Shown here: positions 20,848 to 29,372 of the stretch, in pieces | Layout: each line of letters opens with the position of its first letter | How positions within the stretch are numbered: position 1 is the stretch's first letter | Source: Nesterenkonia sp. PF2B19 | GTDB taxonomy: Bacteria; Actinomycetota; Actinomycetes; Actinomycetales; Micrococcaceae | Direction of reading: 5' to 3' | Length of the DNA: 41,242 bases | Assembly: GCF_001758425.2 (NCBI RefSeq) | Contig: NZ_MDSS02000031.1 | Coordinates: 1-41,242, forward strand | Notes under the pieces: generated by a model | Seen by the model: the letters and a program-made list of their open reading frames with translations, nothing else | What the model was told of the DNA's origin: nothing | The model's database searches: none | Program-made: the position numbers and the translations under genes

Positions 20848-21918
20848 CTATTTCTTCTCGACCCGACGGCGGACCATCAGGTTCACGATCGTGGCCAGCA
20901 GGAGCATCACACCCAGGAAGAAGCGGAACCAGTCCGGGTTCCATTCGGCGTAGATGATGCCGCGGGAGGCCATGCCGAAGATCAGCGCGCCCAAGGCTCC
21001 GCCGATGGCCGAGCCGTAGCCGCCGGTCAGCAGGCAGCCGCCGATGACGGCGCCGATGATGTAGAGGAACTCGTTGCCGATGCCCTCACCGGACTGGACG
21101 GTGCTGAACGCGAAGAGCTGGTGCATGCCCAGCACCCAGGCGCAGAACCCCACGCCCATGAACAGACCGATCTTGGTGGCGGTGACGGGCACACCGACCG
21201 CGCGGGCGGCGTTCTGATCCCCGCCGACGGCGAAGATCCAGTTGCCGATCCTGGTGCGCAGCAGAATGAAGGAGGCCACGGCCACCAGCAGGATCCAGTA
21301 GAAGATCGTGATGCGGAAGTTCACCCCGAAGATCGTCACGGAGGAGGCGAAGATCGCCTGGGCGGAGGCGAATCCGTCCATGGTGGAGATCGGCGGGGAG
21401 GAGACCGAGCCGCCGATAAGCCGGGTCAGCGCCAGGTTGAGTCCGGTGAGCATCAGGAACATGGCCAGCGTGACGATGAAGCTGGGCAGCTTGGTCTTGA
21501 TGAAGATCAGCCCGTTGATCGCCCCGATGGCCAGCGAGACGACCAGCGCCAGGGCCACGCCGACCCAGATGTTCGTGGCGAAGTACCAGCTGAACAGGGA
21601 GGCCATCAGCGCTGAGGAGATCACGGCCACTCCGGTGGAGAGGTCGAACTCTCCACCGATCATCAGCAGCGAGACGCCGACGACCATGATCCCGATGGTG
21701 GAGGCCCCGTAGAGCACCGTGGAGATGCCTCCGGGGGTGGTGAAGGGCGGCGCGACGACGGCGAAGAAGATGAACACCACCATGGCGCCCACCGCCGCCC
21801 CGACCTCGGGGCGCGCCATCAGGGTGCCGATCAGACTCCGCTTGCTGACCCGCTCGTCGGCGCCGTCGTCGGGAGCCGCGGGTGCCGCCCCGGCGGGGGC
21901 GGTGGATGTCGTGGTCAT
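20848..21918 (-). CDS. Sugar ABC transporter permease (RbsC/FrcC type)
   Basis: A 356-residue polytopic membrane protein of the branched-chain/ribose permease family. A cytoplasmic Ala/Thr-rich N-terminus is followed by about 9-10 hydrophobic helices, including [20 protein letters not shown], which is a typical RbsC segment (GGIDLSVG in homologues), then [20 protein letters not shown] and [15 protein letters not shown]. The ATG at 21918 is chosen because the residues upstream are Arg-rich non-homologous sequence. It lies between the binding-protein and ATPase genes with short gaps. Confidence 0.9.
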   Translation of the reverse strand: MTTTSTAPAGAAPAAPDDGADERVSKRSLIGTLMARPEVGAAVGAMVVFIFFAVVAPPFTTPGGISTVLYGASTIGIMVVGVSLLMIGGEFDLSTGVAVISSALMASLFSWYFATNIWVGVALALVVSLAIGAINGLIFIKTKLPSFIVTLAMFLMLTGLNLALTRLIGGSVSSPPISTMDGFASAQAIFASSVTIFGVNFRITIFYWILLVAVASFILLRTRIGNWIFAVGGDQNAARAVGVPVTATKIGLFMGVGFCAWVLGMHQLFAFSTVQSGEGIGNEFLYIIGAVIGGCLLTGGYGSAIGGALGALIFGMASRGIIYAEWNPDWFRFFLGVMLLLATIVNLMVRRRVEKK

Positions 21919-21938
21919 GAGTCTTGTCCCTTCCGGTC

Positions 21939-23054
21939 TCAGCGCAGTCCGGCGTCGGCGAACTCGAGCACGGACTCGGCGTTCTCGACGTCGACGATGT
22001 TGGGTCCGGTCAGCACCGGCAGTCCGCCGCCCGGCTCGAAGGCGCCGTGGAAGTGCAGCCACAGCGAATCCACCGCCAGGTAGCCCTGCAGCCAGGGCTG
22101 CTGGTCGACGGCGAAGAGGATCTCCTCGTCGACGACAGCCTGAGCGATGTCCGCGTTGAGGTCGAAGGAGCCGACGTTGATGTCCGAGCCGGAGGACTGG
22201 ACCTCGTCCAGGATGGTCATGGTGAAGGGACCCCCGAGGCCGATGATCGCGTCGGCGTCGCCCGCGGAGTCGACCTTCGCCCGGACCGTGGAGGCGACCT
22301 GCGTCATGTCCGAGCCCTCCACATAGAGGTTCTCGGTGTCGGGCAGGACCTCCCGGATGCCGTCGCAGCGGGACTCGAGGCCCACGTGTCCCTGTTCCTG
22401 GATCACGCAGATGGGGTGCTCGATGCCCTGCTCGTCCAGGTACTCGCCCACGGCCTCGCCGGCCACCGACTCGTTCTGTCCGAAGTGGGCGAAGGCTCCG
22501 GCGTCGAAGGCCTCCTCCTCTCCGGCGTTGAGCGAGACGACCGGGACGCCGGCGTCGATGGCGCGCTGGACAGCGGGAGTCATCGCGTCCGGCTTGGCCA
22601 TGGTGACCGCGATGCCGTCAGCGCCGGCGTCGATGGCGGACTGGATGAGCTCCGCCTGCTGGGCGCCTTCGCGGTGAGAGTTGTAGACCAGGTTGATGTT
22701 GTCCTTGGCGGCGGCCTCCTCGGCGCCGCTGCGCACGTAGTCCCAGAAAGTGTCGCCTTCCACCGCGTGGGTGATGAGGTAGACGGTGCGCTCCTCGGTG
22801 TCCGCGCCGCCGGCGCGCTCGGTGTCCACGCCGCCGGCGCGCTCGGCGTCGTCGCCTCCGGCGTCGGCCCGGCCCCCTTCGGAGGAGCAGGCCGAGACGA
22901 GCAGAGCGGCGATGCCCAGCACGGCGGCGAATCGGGCCGAGGCCCGACGACGGGTGCGACGAGATGTGGAGACGGCCGGGGAGGCAGGGCCGGGAGGCGC
23001 GGGTTCAGCGGAGGTGGAGGGGGATTCGAGGGTGCTGCGAGTGATGCGAGGCAT
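21939..23054 (-). CDS. Sugar/inositol ABC transporter substrate-binding lipoprotein
   Basis: A 371-residue type I periplasmic-binding-like protein. The N-terminus has a basic stretch (SRRTRRRASAR), a hydrophobic segment (FAAVLGIAALLV) and the lipobox LVSAC, so it is a lipid-anchored lipoprotein. Its linker holds a duplicated ERAGG-x-DT unit. The mature part has VYLITHAVEGDTFWDYV, SAIDAGADGIAVTMAKPDAM and GVPVVSLNAGEE, as in ribose/inositol-type binding proteins. AAGGAGA precedes the ATG. It is the first gene of the importer operon, with a candidate IolR operator about 95-105 bp upstream, supporting inositol or a related polyol as ligand. Confidence 0.9.
   Translation of the reverse strand: MPRITRSTLESPSTSAEPAPPGPASPAVSTSRRTRRRASARFAAVLGIAALLVSACSSEGGRADAGGDDAERAGGVDTERAGGADTEERTVYLITHAVEGDTFWDYVRSGAEEAAAKDNINLVYNSHREGAQQAELIQSAIDAGADGIAVTMAKPDAMTPAVQRAIDAGVPVVSLNAGEEEAFDAGAFAHFGQNESVAGEAVGEYLDEQGIEHPICVIQEQGHVGLESRCDGIREVLPDTENLYVEGSDMTQVASTVRAKVDSAGDADAIIGLGGPFTMTILDEVQSSGSDINVGSFDLNADIAQAVVDEEILFAVDQQPWLQGYLAVDSLWLHFHGAFEPGGGLPVLTGPNIVDVENAESVLEFADAGLR
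22806..22853 (-). repeat. Tandem 24-bp duplication in the lipoprotein linker
   Basis: Two adjacent 24-bp units (22806-22829 and 22830-22853) sharing GCCGCCGGCGCGCTCGG encode the repeated ERAGG-x-DT segment between the lipobox and the folded domain. It is probably a flexible spacer that varies in copy number. Confidence 0.7.
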
Positions 23055-23136
23055 GATCTCTCCTTCGAGCCTGCGGCCACGGGGTCGCTGCCGCCGTGGC
23101 CGTCGTAGGCTCCATCCTGAGTGACTCGCATCACAA

Positions 23137-23158
23137 TGTCAATAGGATGTCAGGACAT
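23137..23158 (-). promoter_or_regulatory. ABC importer promoter with candidate IolR operator
   Basis: On the - strand the inverted repeat ATGTC-CT-GACAT occupies 23158-23147. A consensus -35, TTGACA (23142-23137), follows 4 bp later, and after 17 bp comes CAGGAT as a -10 candidate. The core TGTC-NN-GACA is the same as at iolE, iolG and gntR. The word TGTGATGCG occurs in both this promoter and that of iolG, and here GTGA/TCAC forms a small second inverted repeat. Confidence 0.65.
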
Positions 23159-23199
23159 ATGCACAAATTGCGCCCTCGGCCTGGCCCCGCCTCCCGACG

Positions 23200-23267
23200 T
23201 GAGTTGGTCCGGAGTTGTGGATACTTCGAGCGATCGACTCGAGTATCCACAACTCCGGACCAACTCA
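23200..23267. repeat. Palindromic repeat family 1, copy C
   Basis: A 68-bp inverted repeat, 37 bp downstream of the stop of the - strand dehydrogenase gene. The outer 26 bp of each arm pair perfectly. Compared with other copies, TCCGGAG replaces TCTGGAG and the other arm carries the matching change. It separates the gntR-iolB-dehydrogenase unit from the promoter of the importer operon. Confidence 0.9.
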
Positions 23268-23303
23268 GCGGGGTGGGCTCTCATTGCGGCAGGCCGGAAT
23301 CCC

Positions 23304-24320
23304 TCACCGGCGCACGCGCACGGCCCTCCCCGTCTCGAGAGACTCCTGGGCGGCGTCGGCCACGCGGGAGGCGTCCACCGCCTCTTCCGGCGGGCACGGG
23401 TTCTCCCGCTCGCCCCGGATCAGCTCCACGAAGGCCCGCATCTCCGCGCGATAGGCCTCCGCGAACCGCTCATGAAAGGTCCGATGCGGCGTCCCGGCGG
23501 GGAACCTGACCCCCGGCTCGGCGGACCGTCCGGCATAGGAGTCGTCCAGCCCGACCTGCAGCGTGCCGGCGGAGCCTTGCAGCTCCAGGCGGACATCGTG
23601 GCCCGCCCCGTTGTACCGGGTGGCCGAGACGGTGGCGACCGTGCCGTCCTCCAGCTCGGCGAGCGCGACGGCGGTGTCGACGTCGCCGACCTGCCCGATC
23701 GCCGGGTCCCCGTTGTTGGAGCCCCGCGCGCAGACCTCCACGATCCGCTGGCCGGTCATCCATTGCAGGATGTCGAAGTCGTGGACCGAGCAGTCGCGGA
23801 ACAGCCCGCCGGAGGTGGCCAGGAACTCCACCGGCGGCGGGGTCATGTCGGCGGTGATGGCCCGGATGGTGTGCAGCCAGCCCAGGTCGCCGCGGTCCAG
23901 CGCCTCCTTCGCAGCCAGGCAGCCGGGGTCGAGACGCCGCTGCAGGCCGATCTGCACGGTGCTCCCGAGCCGGGACACCGCTTCGAGCACCGGCAGCGCC
24001 GCCTCGGTGGACTCGGCCACCGGCTTCTCACAAAAGGCGGGGATCCCCGCCTCGGCGGCCCGCAGGATCAGCGGCGCGTGGGCGGCTGTGCCCACGGCGA
24101 TCACGACGCCGTCGGGCGAGCCGCCGCCGGGCGCCCCGGTGAAGAGCTCGTCGACGTTCGGGCGCGCCCGGCAGCCGATGTCCGCGGCGACCTGCCGGGC
24201 GCGGGCGGCGTCGACGTCGGCGATCACCAGCTCGACGCCGTCGTCGGCGAGGGCCTGGAGGTGGCGGGCGTGCATGACGCCGATGCGTCCGACGCCGATC
24301 AGTCCGACGGTGGTGGTCAT
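23304..24320 (-). CDS. Inositol 2-dehydrogenase-like Gfo/Idh/MocA oxidoreductase
   Basis: A 338-residue NAD-dependent dehydrogenase. The Rossmann motif VGLIGVGRIGVMHARHLQAL is at the N-terminus, the catalytic lysine is in FCEKPVAES, and the active-site segment is DCSVHDFDILQWMTG with the D-x3-H pair of myo-inositol dehydrogenases. The sequence is distinct from IolG at 13565 and is in the iolB operon. ATG 24320 is 8 nt after AGGAG; the GTG at 24329 directly abuts that site and is unlikely. It may act on myo-inositol or an isomer such as scyllo- or D-chiro-inositol. Confidence 0.86.
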   Translation of the reverse strand: MTTTVGLIGVGRIGVMHARHLQALADDGVELVIADVDAARARQVAADIGCRARPNVDELFTGAPGGGSPDGVVIAVGTAAHAPLILRAAEAGIPAFCEKPVAESTEAALPVLEAVSRLGSTVQIGLQRRLDPGCLAAKEALDRGDLGWLHTIRAITADMTPPPVEFLATSGGLFRDCSVHDFDILQWMTGQRIVEVCARGSNNGDPAIGQVGDVDTAVALAELEDGTVATVSATRYNGAGHDVRLELQGSAGTLQVGLDDSYAGRSAEPGVRFPAGTPHRTFHERFAEAYRAEMRAFVELIRGERENPCPPEEAVDASRVADAAQESLETGRAVRVRR

Positions 24321-24360
24321 GGTGTGCACTCCTGACGCCGGGTCGCGTGGATGACGGGGA

Positions 24361-25293
24361 TCAGCCGGAGAAGGGCAGCCGGGGGTCGATGTCTTGGCCC
24401 TCCCAGGTCCGGCGGATCCACCCGTGGTGGGGATCGTCGCTGATCAGCCACTCGCGCACCGGGCCCGGGCCGGCCATGACGTTGAGGTAGTACATGTCAT
24501 GCCCGGGAGGGGTCATGGCCGGGCCGTGCCAGCCGTAGGGCACCAGGACGACGTCGCCGCTGCGCACCTCCGCGGTCACGTCGATCTCGCGCTCGTCCGA
24601 GGCGTAGACGCGCTGATAGCCCATGGCGTCCGGGCCGCCCTCCTCCGGAGTGGGGACCGGCATATCCTTCGCGGTCTGCATCTCGAAGTAGTAGATCTCC
24701 TCCAGGGCGGTCTCCCCTTCGGCCTCCTCGTCATGCTTGTGCGGCGGGTAGGAGGACCAGTTCCCGGCGGGCGTGAGGACTTCACAGACGATGAATCGGT
24801 CCGCCTCAAGCGTGGCGGGCGTGCCGAAGTTGTGGACCTGACGGGAGCAGACGCCGGCCCCGCGCAGCTCCAGCGGCACCTCCTGGACGCTCAGATGCCG
24901 CACGGGATGCTCGGCCGCGGCGGGCGCGGAGGCCACCGCCACGCGTCCGCCCTGAGCAGAGCCGATGGTGAGCGCCTGCCGGATGCCGGTGTAGAGCACG
25001 TCGGTGGGGCCATGGAAGACCGACGGCCGCCCGGCGAGCTCGTAGCTCGCGCCGGCGACCTCCACGGTGAACGATCCGGTGAGCGGCACCACGATGCGCT
25101 CCTCCTCCTGGGCGTCCAGGGTGAGGGTCTGGCCGGGACTGAGGTCGGCCACGCGCAGCCCGGTGTGCTGCCAGCCGGGCACCTCGGTGGTCGAGTCCGG
25201 GGTCCCGAGGTCCAGCATCCAGTCGCCGCGGGCGGCGGAGCCGGCGGGGTGGAACCAGGGCGAGGCGGGGGCTTCGGGGCGTGAGGAGGTCAT
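24361..25293 (-). CDS. iolB: 5-deoxy-glucuronate isomerase
   Basis: A 310-residue double cupin enzyme that isomerises 5-deoxy-glucuronate to 5-dehydro-2-deoxy-gluconate between the IolD and IolC steps. The family block SSYPPHKHDEE supplies metal-binding His and Glu residues. EEIYYFEM, VLVPYGWHGPAMTPPGHDMY and YYLNVMAGP are further IolB motifs. The start is ATG 25293, after AAAGGAC. It is the only pathway gene encoded on the - strand; it sits between gntR (62 bp upstream) and a dehydrogenase gene. Confidence 0.93.
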   Translation of the reverse strand: MTSSRPEAPASPWFHPAGSAARGDWMLDLGTPDSTTEVPGWQHTGLRVADLSPGQTLTLDAQEEERIVVPLTGSFTVEVAGASYELAGRPSVFHGPTDVLYTGIRQALTIGSAQGGRVAVASAPAAAEHPVRHLSVQEVPLELRGAGVCSRQVHNFGTPATLEADRFIVCEVLTPAGNWSSYPPHKHDEEAEGETALEEIYYFEMQTAKDMPVPTPEEGGPDAMGYQRVYASDEREIDVTAEVRSGDVVLVPYGWHGPAMTPPGHDMYYLNVMAGPGPVREWLISDDPHHGWIRRTWEGQDIDPRLPFSG

Positions 25294-25355
25294 GGCTGTC
25301 CTTTCCAGGCGAGAGGGCAGGGTGGAACGGGCGATGGTGGCGCCTGACGGGTCGG

Positions 25356-26093
25356 TCAGTTCACCAGGGTGATGTCGAAGGAGTACATGTCCGCCCGGTA
25401 GACGTGGTGGCCGCATTCGACGGCGATGCCGCGGCTGTCCAGGGCGGTGCGGTCCATCATCACCAGCGGGGCGCCGACCTCGGTGTCGAGCAGCTCGGCC
25501 TGTCGGGCATCGGCCGCTCCGGCACCGACGGTCTGGTGGGCCATACGGAAGTCGATCCCCGCGCGGCGCAGGAGGTTGTAGAGCCCGTCGGACTCGAGCT
25601 CGGCCTGCTCGAAGTCGGCGATGCCGCGCGGCACCCAGTTCTCCATGAGGGCGAGCGCGCGGCCGTCCACAGTGCGCAGGCGGACCATGTGATGGACCTC
25701 CGCTCCGCGGGTGAGGTTGAGCTGCTCAGCAATCTCGGTCTCGGCCTCCACCAGCTCCAGCGACAGGACGGTGGTCTGCGGCGTCGCCCCTTCGTCCTGG
25801 AGGTCGTTGTAGAGGCTGGAGAGCCGCAGGTTGCGCCGCACCGGCGCCCCGACCACCTGGGTGCCGACGCCGCGACGGCGCACCACCAGCCCATTCTGGA
25901 CGAGCTGATCCATGGCCTGCCGCATGGTGGGGCGGGAGAGGTTGTAGCGCTTGGCGAGGGCGATCTCGTTCTCCAGCTTCGTCTCCGGGGGCAGCAAGCC
26001 GTCCCGGATGGCCTTCTCGAAGGCGGAGGCCACCTGATGGTAGAGCGGCACCGGCGATGACCGATCCAGGGTGATGTCGAGGTCACGGGTCAC
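25356..26093 (-). CDS. iolR: GntR/HutC-family regulator, probable inositol repressor
   Basis: A 245-residue regulator with an N-terminal winged helix-turn-helix (LENEIALAKRYNLSRPTMRQ, then QNGLVVRRRGVGTQVV) and a C-terminal UTRA ligand-binding domain (VHHMVRLRTVDGRALALMEN, ECGHHVYRADMYSFDI). Inositol regulators of actinobacteria such as C. glutamicum IolR are GntR-type. AAGGAG stands before GTG 26093. A copy of the shared TGTC-NN-GACA repeat lies 31-42 bp upstream, indicating autoregulation. The inducer is probably an inositol intermediate; this is not shown by the sequence. Confidence 0.85.
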   Translation of the reverse strand: MTRDLDITLDRSSPVPLYHQVASAFEKAIRDGLLPPETKLENEIALAKRYNLSRPTMRQAMDQLVQNGLVVRRRGVGTQVVGAPVRRNLRLSSLYNDLQDEGATPQTTVLSLELVEAETEIAEQLNLTRGAEVHHMVRLRTVDGRALALMENWVPRGIADFEQAELESDGLYNLLRRAGIDFRMAHQTVGAGAADARQAELLDTEVGAPLVMMDRTALDSRGIAVECGHHVYRADMYSFDITLVN

Positions 26094-26114
26094 GGGGTCT
26101 CCTTCGTGCGTGTA

Positions 26115-26136
26115 ATTGTCAGTTTGTCACGACAAT
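26115..26136 (-). promoter_or_regulatory. gntR upstream operator candidate
   Basis: TTGTC-AC-GACAA (26124-26135) carries the TGTC-NN-GACA core found at three other inositol promoters. A further ATTGTC at 26115-26120 pairs with GACAAT at 26131-26136, giving overlapping inverted repeats. I could not place a convincing -35/-10 pair. Confidence 0.58.
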
Positions 26137-26313
26137 CGCATCTTTGGAAGAGTCTATGGGCTCATGATGTGATCCCGCCCATGATGCCACCGGACCGACG
26201 ACCTGACGACGCCCACCGGAGACGCTGGCCGGAGCGTCGGTGCGCGTCCAGGCGCGGCCGGTAGACTGGGCCGCTGCCGCAGGACGCGCCCGCCGATCGA
26301 CGAAAGGGCCTCG

Positions 26314-26852
26314 ATGACCACCCCCGCCCCGGAGAAGACCACCCGACGCCGTCGCCCCCGCCGCCAGCCGCCGCTCAGCGGCCTCGACTGCGCCTCGGAT
26401 TCGCCGGATGGGTCGTCTCCTGGCTGGTCCCCACCTTCGTGATGGGTGGACTGCTGCTGGGACTCTCCTTCGTGCCCGGCCTCGACGACGACGGCTTCCT
26501 CACCCCACTGATCCCACTGATCGGCGGCGCCGCCGTCGGCATCGGCATCCCGGGCACACTGCTGGTGACCTGGCTGTACCGGCACCACCTCAACCCGACC
26601 CTGCATGTGTTGGGCTATGTGGTGGTCGGCCTGCTCTACGGGCCGGTGGTCCTGCTGGCCGGCACCGGCGGCCTGATGCCCATGCTCATCCCGCTCGTCG
26701 GCTTCCCCGCCGGGGTGCTCCTCGGTGTGGGCCGCTGGGCCGCCCAGCCGCTGGCGACCGTGATCGATCCCGCCACCGACGAGACTCCCGCAGACGACAC
26801 CCCAGCAGACGACGACGTCGACACCGTCTCACCCACCCCTGGCCGCCGCTGA
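26314..26852 (+). pseudogene. Small membrane protein with basic N-terminus and acidic tail, frameshifted
   Basis: ATG 26314 follows GAAAGGG and opens a basic N-terminus (MTTPAPEKTTRRRRPRRQPP). This frame stops at about 26441. One frame back, a continuous hydrophobic protein starts no later than about 26385 (RLRLGFAGWVVSWLVPTFV) and ends at 26852 with an acidic ADDTPADDDVDT tail. About four membrane helices are visible. A one-base loss near 26375-26385 joins the two parts into about 179 residues. A shorter reading from GTG 26439 would cut into the first helix. No family recognised; the pyridoxal kinase gene follows after 11 bp. Confidence 0.6.
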
Positions 26853-26863
26853 AGGACATGACG

Positions 26864-27697
26864 ATGACGCAGACCCTCCCGCAGACCACCCGCCCGCCGA
26901 TGACCTTGACGATCGCCGGCTCCGAAGCCACCGGCGGTGCCGGCGCGCAGGCCGACCTGAAGACCTTCCAGGAGCTGGGCAGCTTCGGCATGATCGCTCT
27001 GACCTGCATCGTCTCCTTCGACCCGAAGGATGACTGGAACCACCGCTTCGTGCCGGTGGAGCCGCAGGTCATCGCGGATCAGATCGAGGCCATCTTCGGC
27101 GACTATGACGCCGAGGCCCTGGACACGGTGAAGCTGGGCATGATGGGCACTCCGACCACGATCTCCACGGTCTCCGAGGCCCTGGCCGCGCGCCGTCCGC
27201 GGCACGTGGTGCTGGACCCGGTGCTGATCTGCAAGGGGCAGGAGCCCGGGCACGCCCTGGACACGGACAACGCCCTGAAGTCCGAGCTGCTCCCGCAGGC
27301 CACCTTCGTGACGCCGAACCATTTCGAGGCCGAGCAGCTCTCCGGCATGACGGTGCGCAGCCTCGAGGACCTCACCGCCGCCGCCCACGAGATCCACCGG
27401 ATCTCCGGGGCAGCCGTGTTGGCCAAGGGCGGAGTGCGGCTGGAGGGCCCGGATGCCGTCGACGTCTTCGTGGACGAGGACGGCGCTGAGGTGCTCCGCT
27501 CGCCGAAGATCGGCGAGCATGCCGTCTCCGGTGCCGGATGCTCGCTCGCGGCCGCCGTCGCCGCCGAGCTCTCCAAGGGCGCCACGCCGCTGGAGGCCGC
27601 CCGCCGAGCGAAGGAGTTCGTCACCGCGGGCATCCGTCAGCGGGTGGCGGGAGGCACGCCGTTCGACGCGCTGTGGCAGGGCGGCCTGCGCGGCTGA
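26864..27697 (+). CDS. pdxK: PdxK/ThiD-type pyridoxal (hydroxymethylpyrimidine) kinase
   Basis: A 277-residue ribokinase-fold kinase. TLTIAGSEATGGAGAQADLK is the ThiD/PdxK substrate-binding block; ALTCIVSFDPKDDWNHRFVP resembles B. subtilis PdxK (a ThiD paralogue that phosphorylates pyridoxal and HMP). LDPVLICKGQE is next, and SGAGCSLAAAVAAEL holds the GAGC version of the anion-hole motif seen in PdxK rather than the GTGC of ThiD. ATG 26864 is preferred over ATG 26858 because AAGGAC lies 8 nt before it and only 2 nt before the other. Confidence 0.82.
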   Translation: MTQTLPQTTRPPMTLTIAGSEATGGAGAQADLKTFQELGSFGMIALTCIVSFDPKDDWNHRFVPVEPQVIADQIEAIFGDYDAEALDTVKLGMMGTPTTISTVSEALAARRPRHVVLDPVLICKGQEPGHALDTDNALKSELLPQATFVTPNHFEAEQLSGMTVRSLEDLTAAAHEIHRISGAAVLAKGGVRLEGPDAVDVFVDEDGAEVLRSPKIGEHAVSGAGCSLAAAVAAELSKGATPLEAARRAKEFVTAGIRQRVAGGTPFDALWQGGLRG

Positions 27698-28092
27698 CCG
27701 CTCCGGCGCCTCTCCCCGCACTCCGGCCTCAGATGCCGACATTCCCGCCCGCCCGACGGGCAGGAGCCTGAGCCGGCCCCAGATGCGAGAGAGGCCCGGG
27801 CGGTGCCGTTCTCACCGCCCGGGCCACAACCCTGACCGAGCACCTCTCCGGAGGCCGTTGCACCGAAACCTCCGGGGTCTCCAAGCCAGGTTCTCGTGAT
27901 GCACGTACACCGTTTCTGTACGTCACGAACTATTTTCCTCCGGCAACGATGGATCCCTCTAGTCGACTTTCGTCTAGTGTTGCGGGGCCCGCACGGCGTG
28001 TTGTCCAGCTGACCTCCAGGTTCACCACAGGCTGCCTCCAGGTCAGCGCTTCCAGCTCGTGAAAACCTGGAGATGCCGGGCTACGCCGCGGC
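27698..28092. other. 395-bp convergent intergenic region with several inverted repeats
   Basis: No gene is seen between the pdxK stop and the sensor kinase stop. It holds a strong hairpin (27793-27825), an imperfect inverted repeat at 27890-27930 (left part GTTCTCGTGA...ACGTACA, right part TGTACGTCACGAAC), and an AT-richer stretch around 27925-27985 with TCTAG words at 27958-27962 and 27973-27977. Two overlapping inverted repeats lie at 28008-28072 (GCTGACCT with AGGTCAGC; CTCCAGGTT with AACCTGGAG). A small RNA or a double terminator is possible. Confidence 0.6.
27793..27825 (+). terminator. GC-rich hairpin downstream of pdxK
   Basis: GGCCCGGGCGGTG (27793-27805) pairs perfectly with CACCGCCCGGGCC (27813-27825) around a 7-nt loop, 95 bp after the pdxK stop. 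There is no T-tract, as is common for actinobacterial terminators. Confidence 0.7.
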
Positions 28093-29277
28093 TCAGTCCT
28101 TCTTCACACCCTGCACTGTGACCACCCAGTGCCCCTTCCGGTCGAAGCCGGCCCGAGCCTGACCGCCGAAGGCCGCCGCGCGGTCCCGGATGCCGATCAG
28201 TCCCGCCCCTGAACTGGACCAGCGGGACACCGCCCGGCGACGTGAGGCCACCGTGTTGGTCACCGTGAGACCGGTCTCCTCCTCCCCTGCCCACACGCGG
28301 ATCCAGCATGTCTGCCCATGGCCGGCGTAGCGGGCCACGTTGGTGGTGCACTCCTGCAGGATCCGGTAGAGCGCGGCGTGGACGGAGCGTGACAGCTCGG
28401 AGAGGTCGCCGTCGGCCTCACAGCTGACCGTGAACCCGAGGCCGCGCAGCTGCTCGCAGAAGGTCTCCGCGCCTGTGCGGATGTCCAGTTCGGTGGCCGA
28501 GGAGGTGGGAAGGTCTTCCAGGGCCCCGTCCTCGCGCAGCAGGTTGAGCATGCGGCGCAGGTCCTGCAGGGCCGCTCGGGAGGAGTCTCCGATGACCTCG
28601 ACGGCGTTGCGGTAGGAGTCCTCGGTGTCAGCCATCTGCGCCGCCCGGGACTGCATGGCGATGATGGTGATGTCATGGGCGACGATGTCGTGGAGATCCC
28701 GGGCGATCGATTTCCGCTCGGCAGCCACGGACTCGCGGTGTCGCGCCTCGACCTCCTCCAGCTCTCGCCGGGACTGCAGCCGGGCGTTGGTGACCTTCCG
28801 GAAGGCGGACCCCAGCCCGTAGGAGCCCATGATCAGCAGCACCATGATCGCCATGAGGACCACCCCGCTGGTGGGGTCCTCCAGCTGGTTCGTCAGGAAC
28901 CCGGTCCAGATCAGCGTGGCCGCCAGCAGGGACCGACGGAACAGCTTGGTGGTGACCATCGCTCCGACGCCGACCAGCAGGACGGCCAGCACCAACGAGT
29001 AGGCCAGGCCTTCGGTGAACAGAGACACCGCCACCATGATCAGCCCGACGACGGCCGCCCAGGTCACCCGCACCCACAGCAGCACCACGCAGCCCACGCT
29101 GAGCAGCCCGGCCATGGCGATCTCCACAGGGAAGGACTTCCCCTCGAGCATCTCCAGGATGATGTCGGAGCCCAGGGCGATGCCGAACAGCAGGGTGACG
29201 ACCACCAGCAGCCACTTGTTCAGGTCCCGGGCGTACCAGAACCCCTGCGATTCGAACTCTCCTGCGACACTCGGCAC
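28093..29277 (-). CDS. Two-component sensor histidine kinase (HisKA_3/NarL-type)
   Basis: A 394-residue membrane kinase. About five to six hydrophobic segments fill residues 20-155, then a coiled linker (RRELEEVEARHRES), the phosphoacceptor in IARDLHDIVAHD (H196), an N-box-like ILQECTTNVARYAGHG and the G-box SGAGLIGIRDRAAAFGG. GTG 29277 is the start; TAGACT on the - strand lies 6 nt before it, so the mRNA is probably leaderless. It is divergent from its probable partner response regulator, with a 95-bp gap. The signal is unknown. Confidence 0.88.
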   Translation of the reverse strand: MPSVAGEFESQGFWYARDLNKWLLVVVTLLFGIALGSDIILEMLEGKSFPVEIAMAGLLSVGCVVLLWVRVTWAAVVGLIMVAVSLFTEGLAYSLVLAVLLVGVGAMVTTKLFRRSLLAATLIWTGFLTNQLEDPTSGVVLMAIMVLLIMGSYGLGSAFRKVTNARLQSRRELEEVEARHRESVAAERKSIARDLHDIVAHDITIIAMQSRAAQMADTEDSYRNAVEVIGDSSRAALQDLRRMLNLLREDGALEDLPTSSATELDIRTGAETFCEQLRGLGFTVSCEADGDLSELSRSVHAALYRILQECTTNVARYAGHGQTCWIRVWAGEEETGLTVTNTVASRRRAVSRWSSSGAGLIGIRDRAAAFGGQARAGFDRKGHWVVTVQGVKKD

Positions 29278-29372
29278 GCAGCCAGTCTACGAGGACGGCC
29301 CCCGTCAGCTCGGCGGCAGGCTCCGGCCCCGTGCGCGCCGGACATCCAGGTCACGCTCCTACAATCGTGCTC

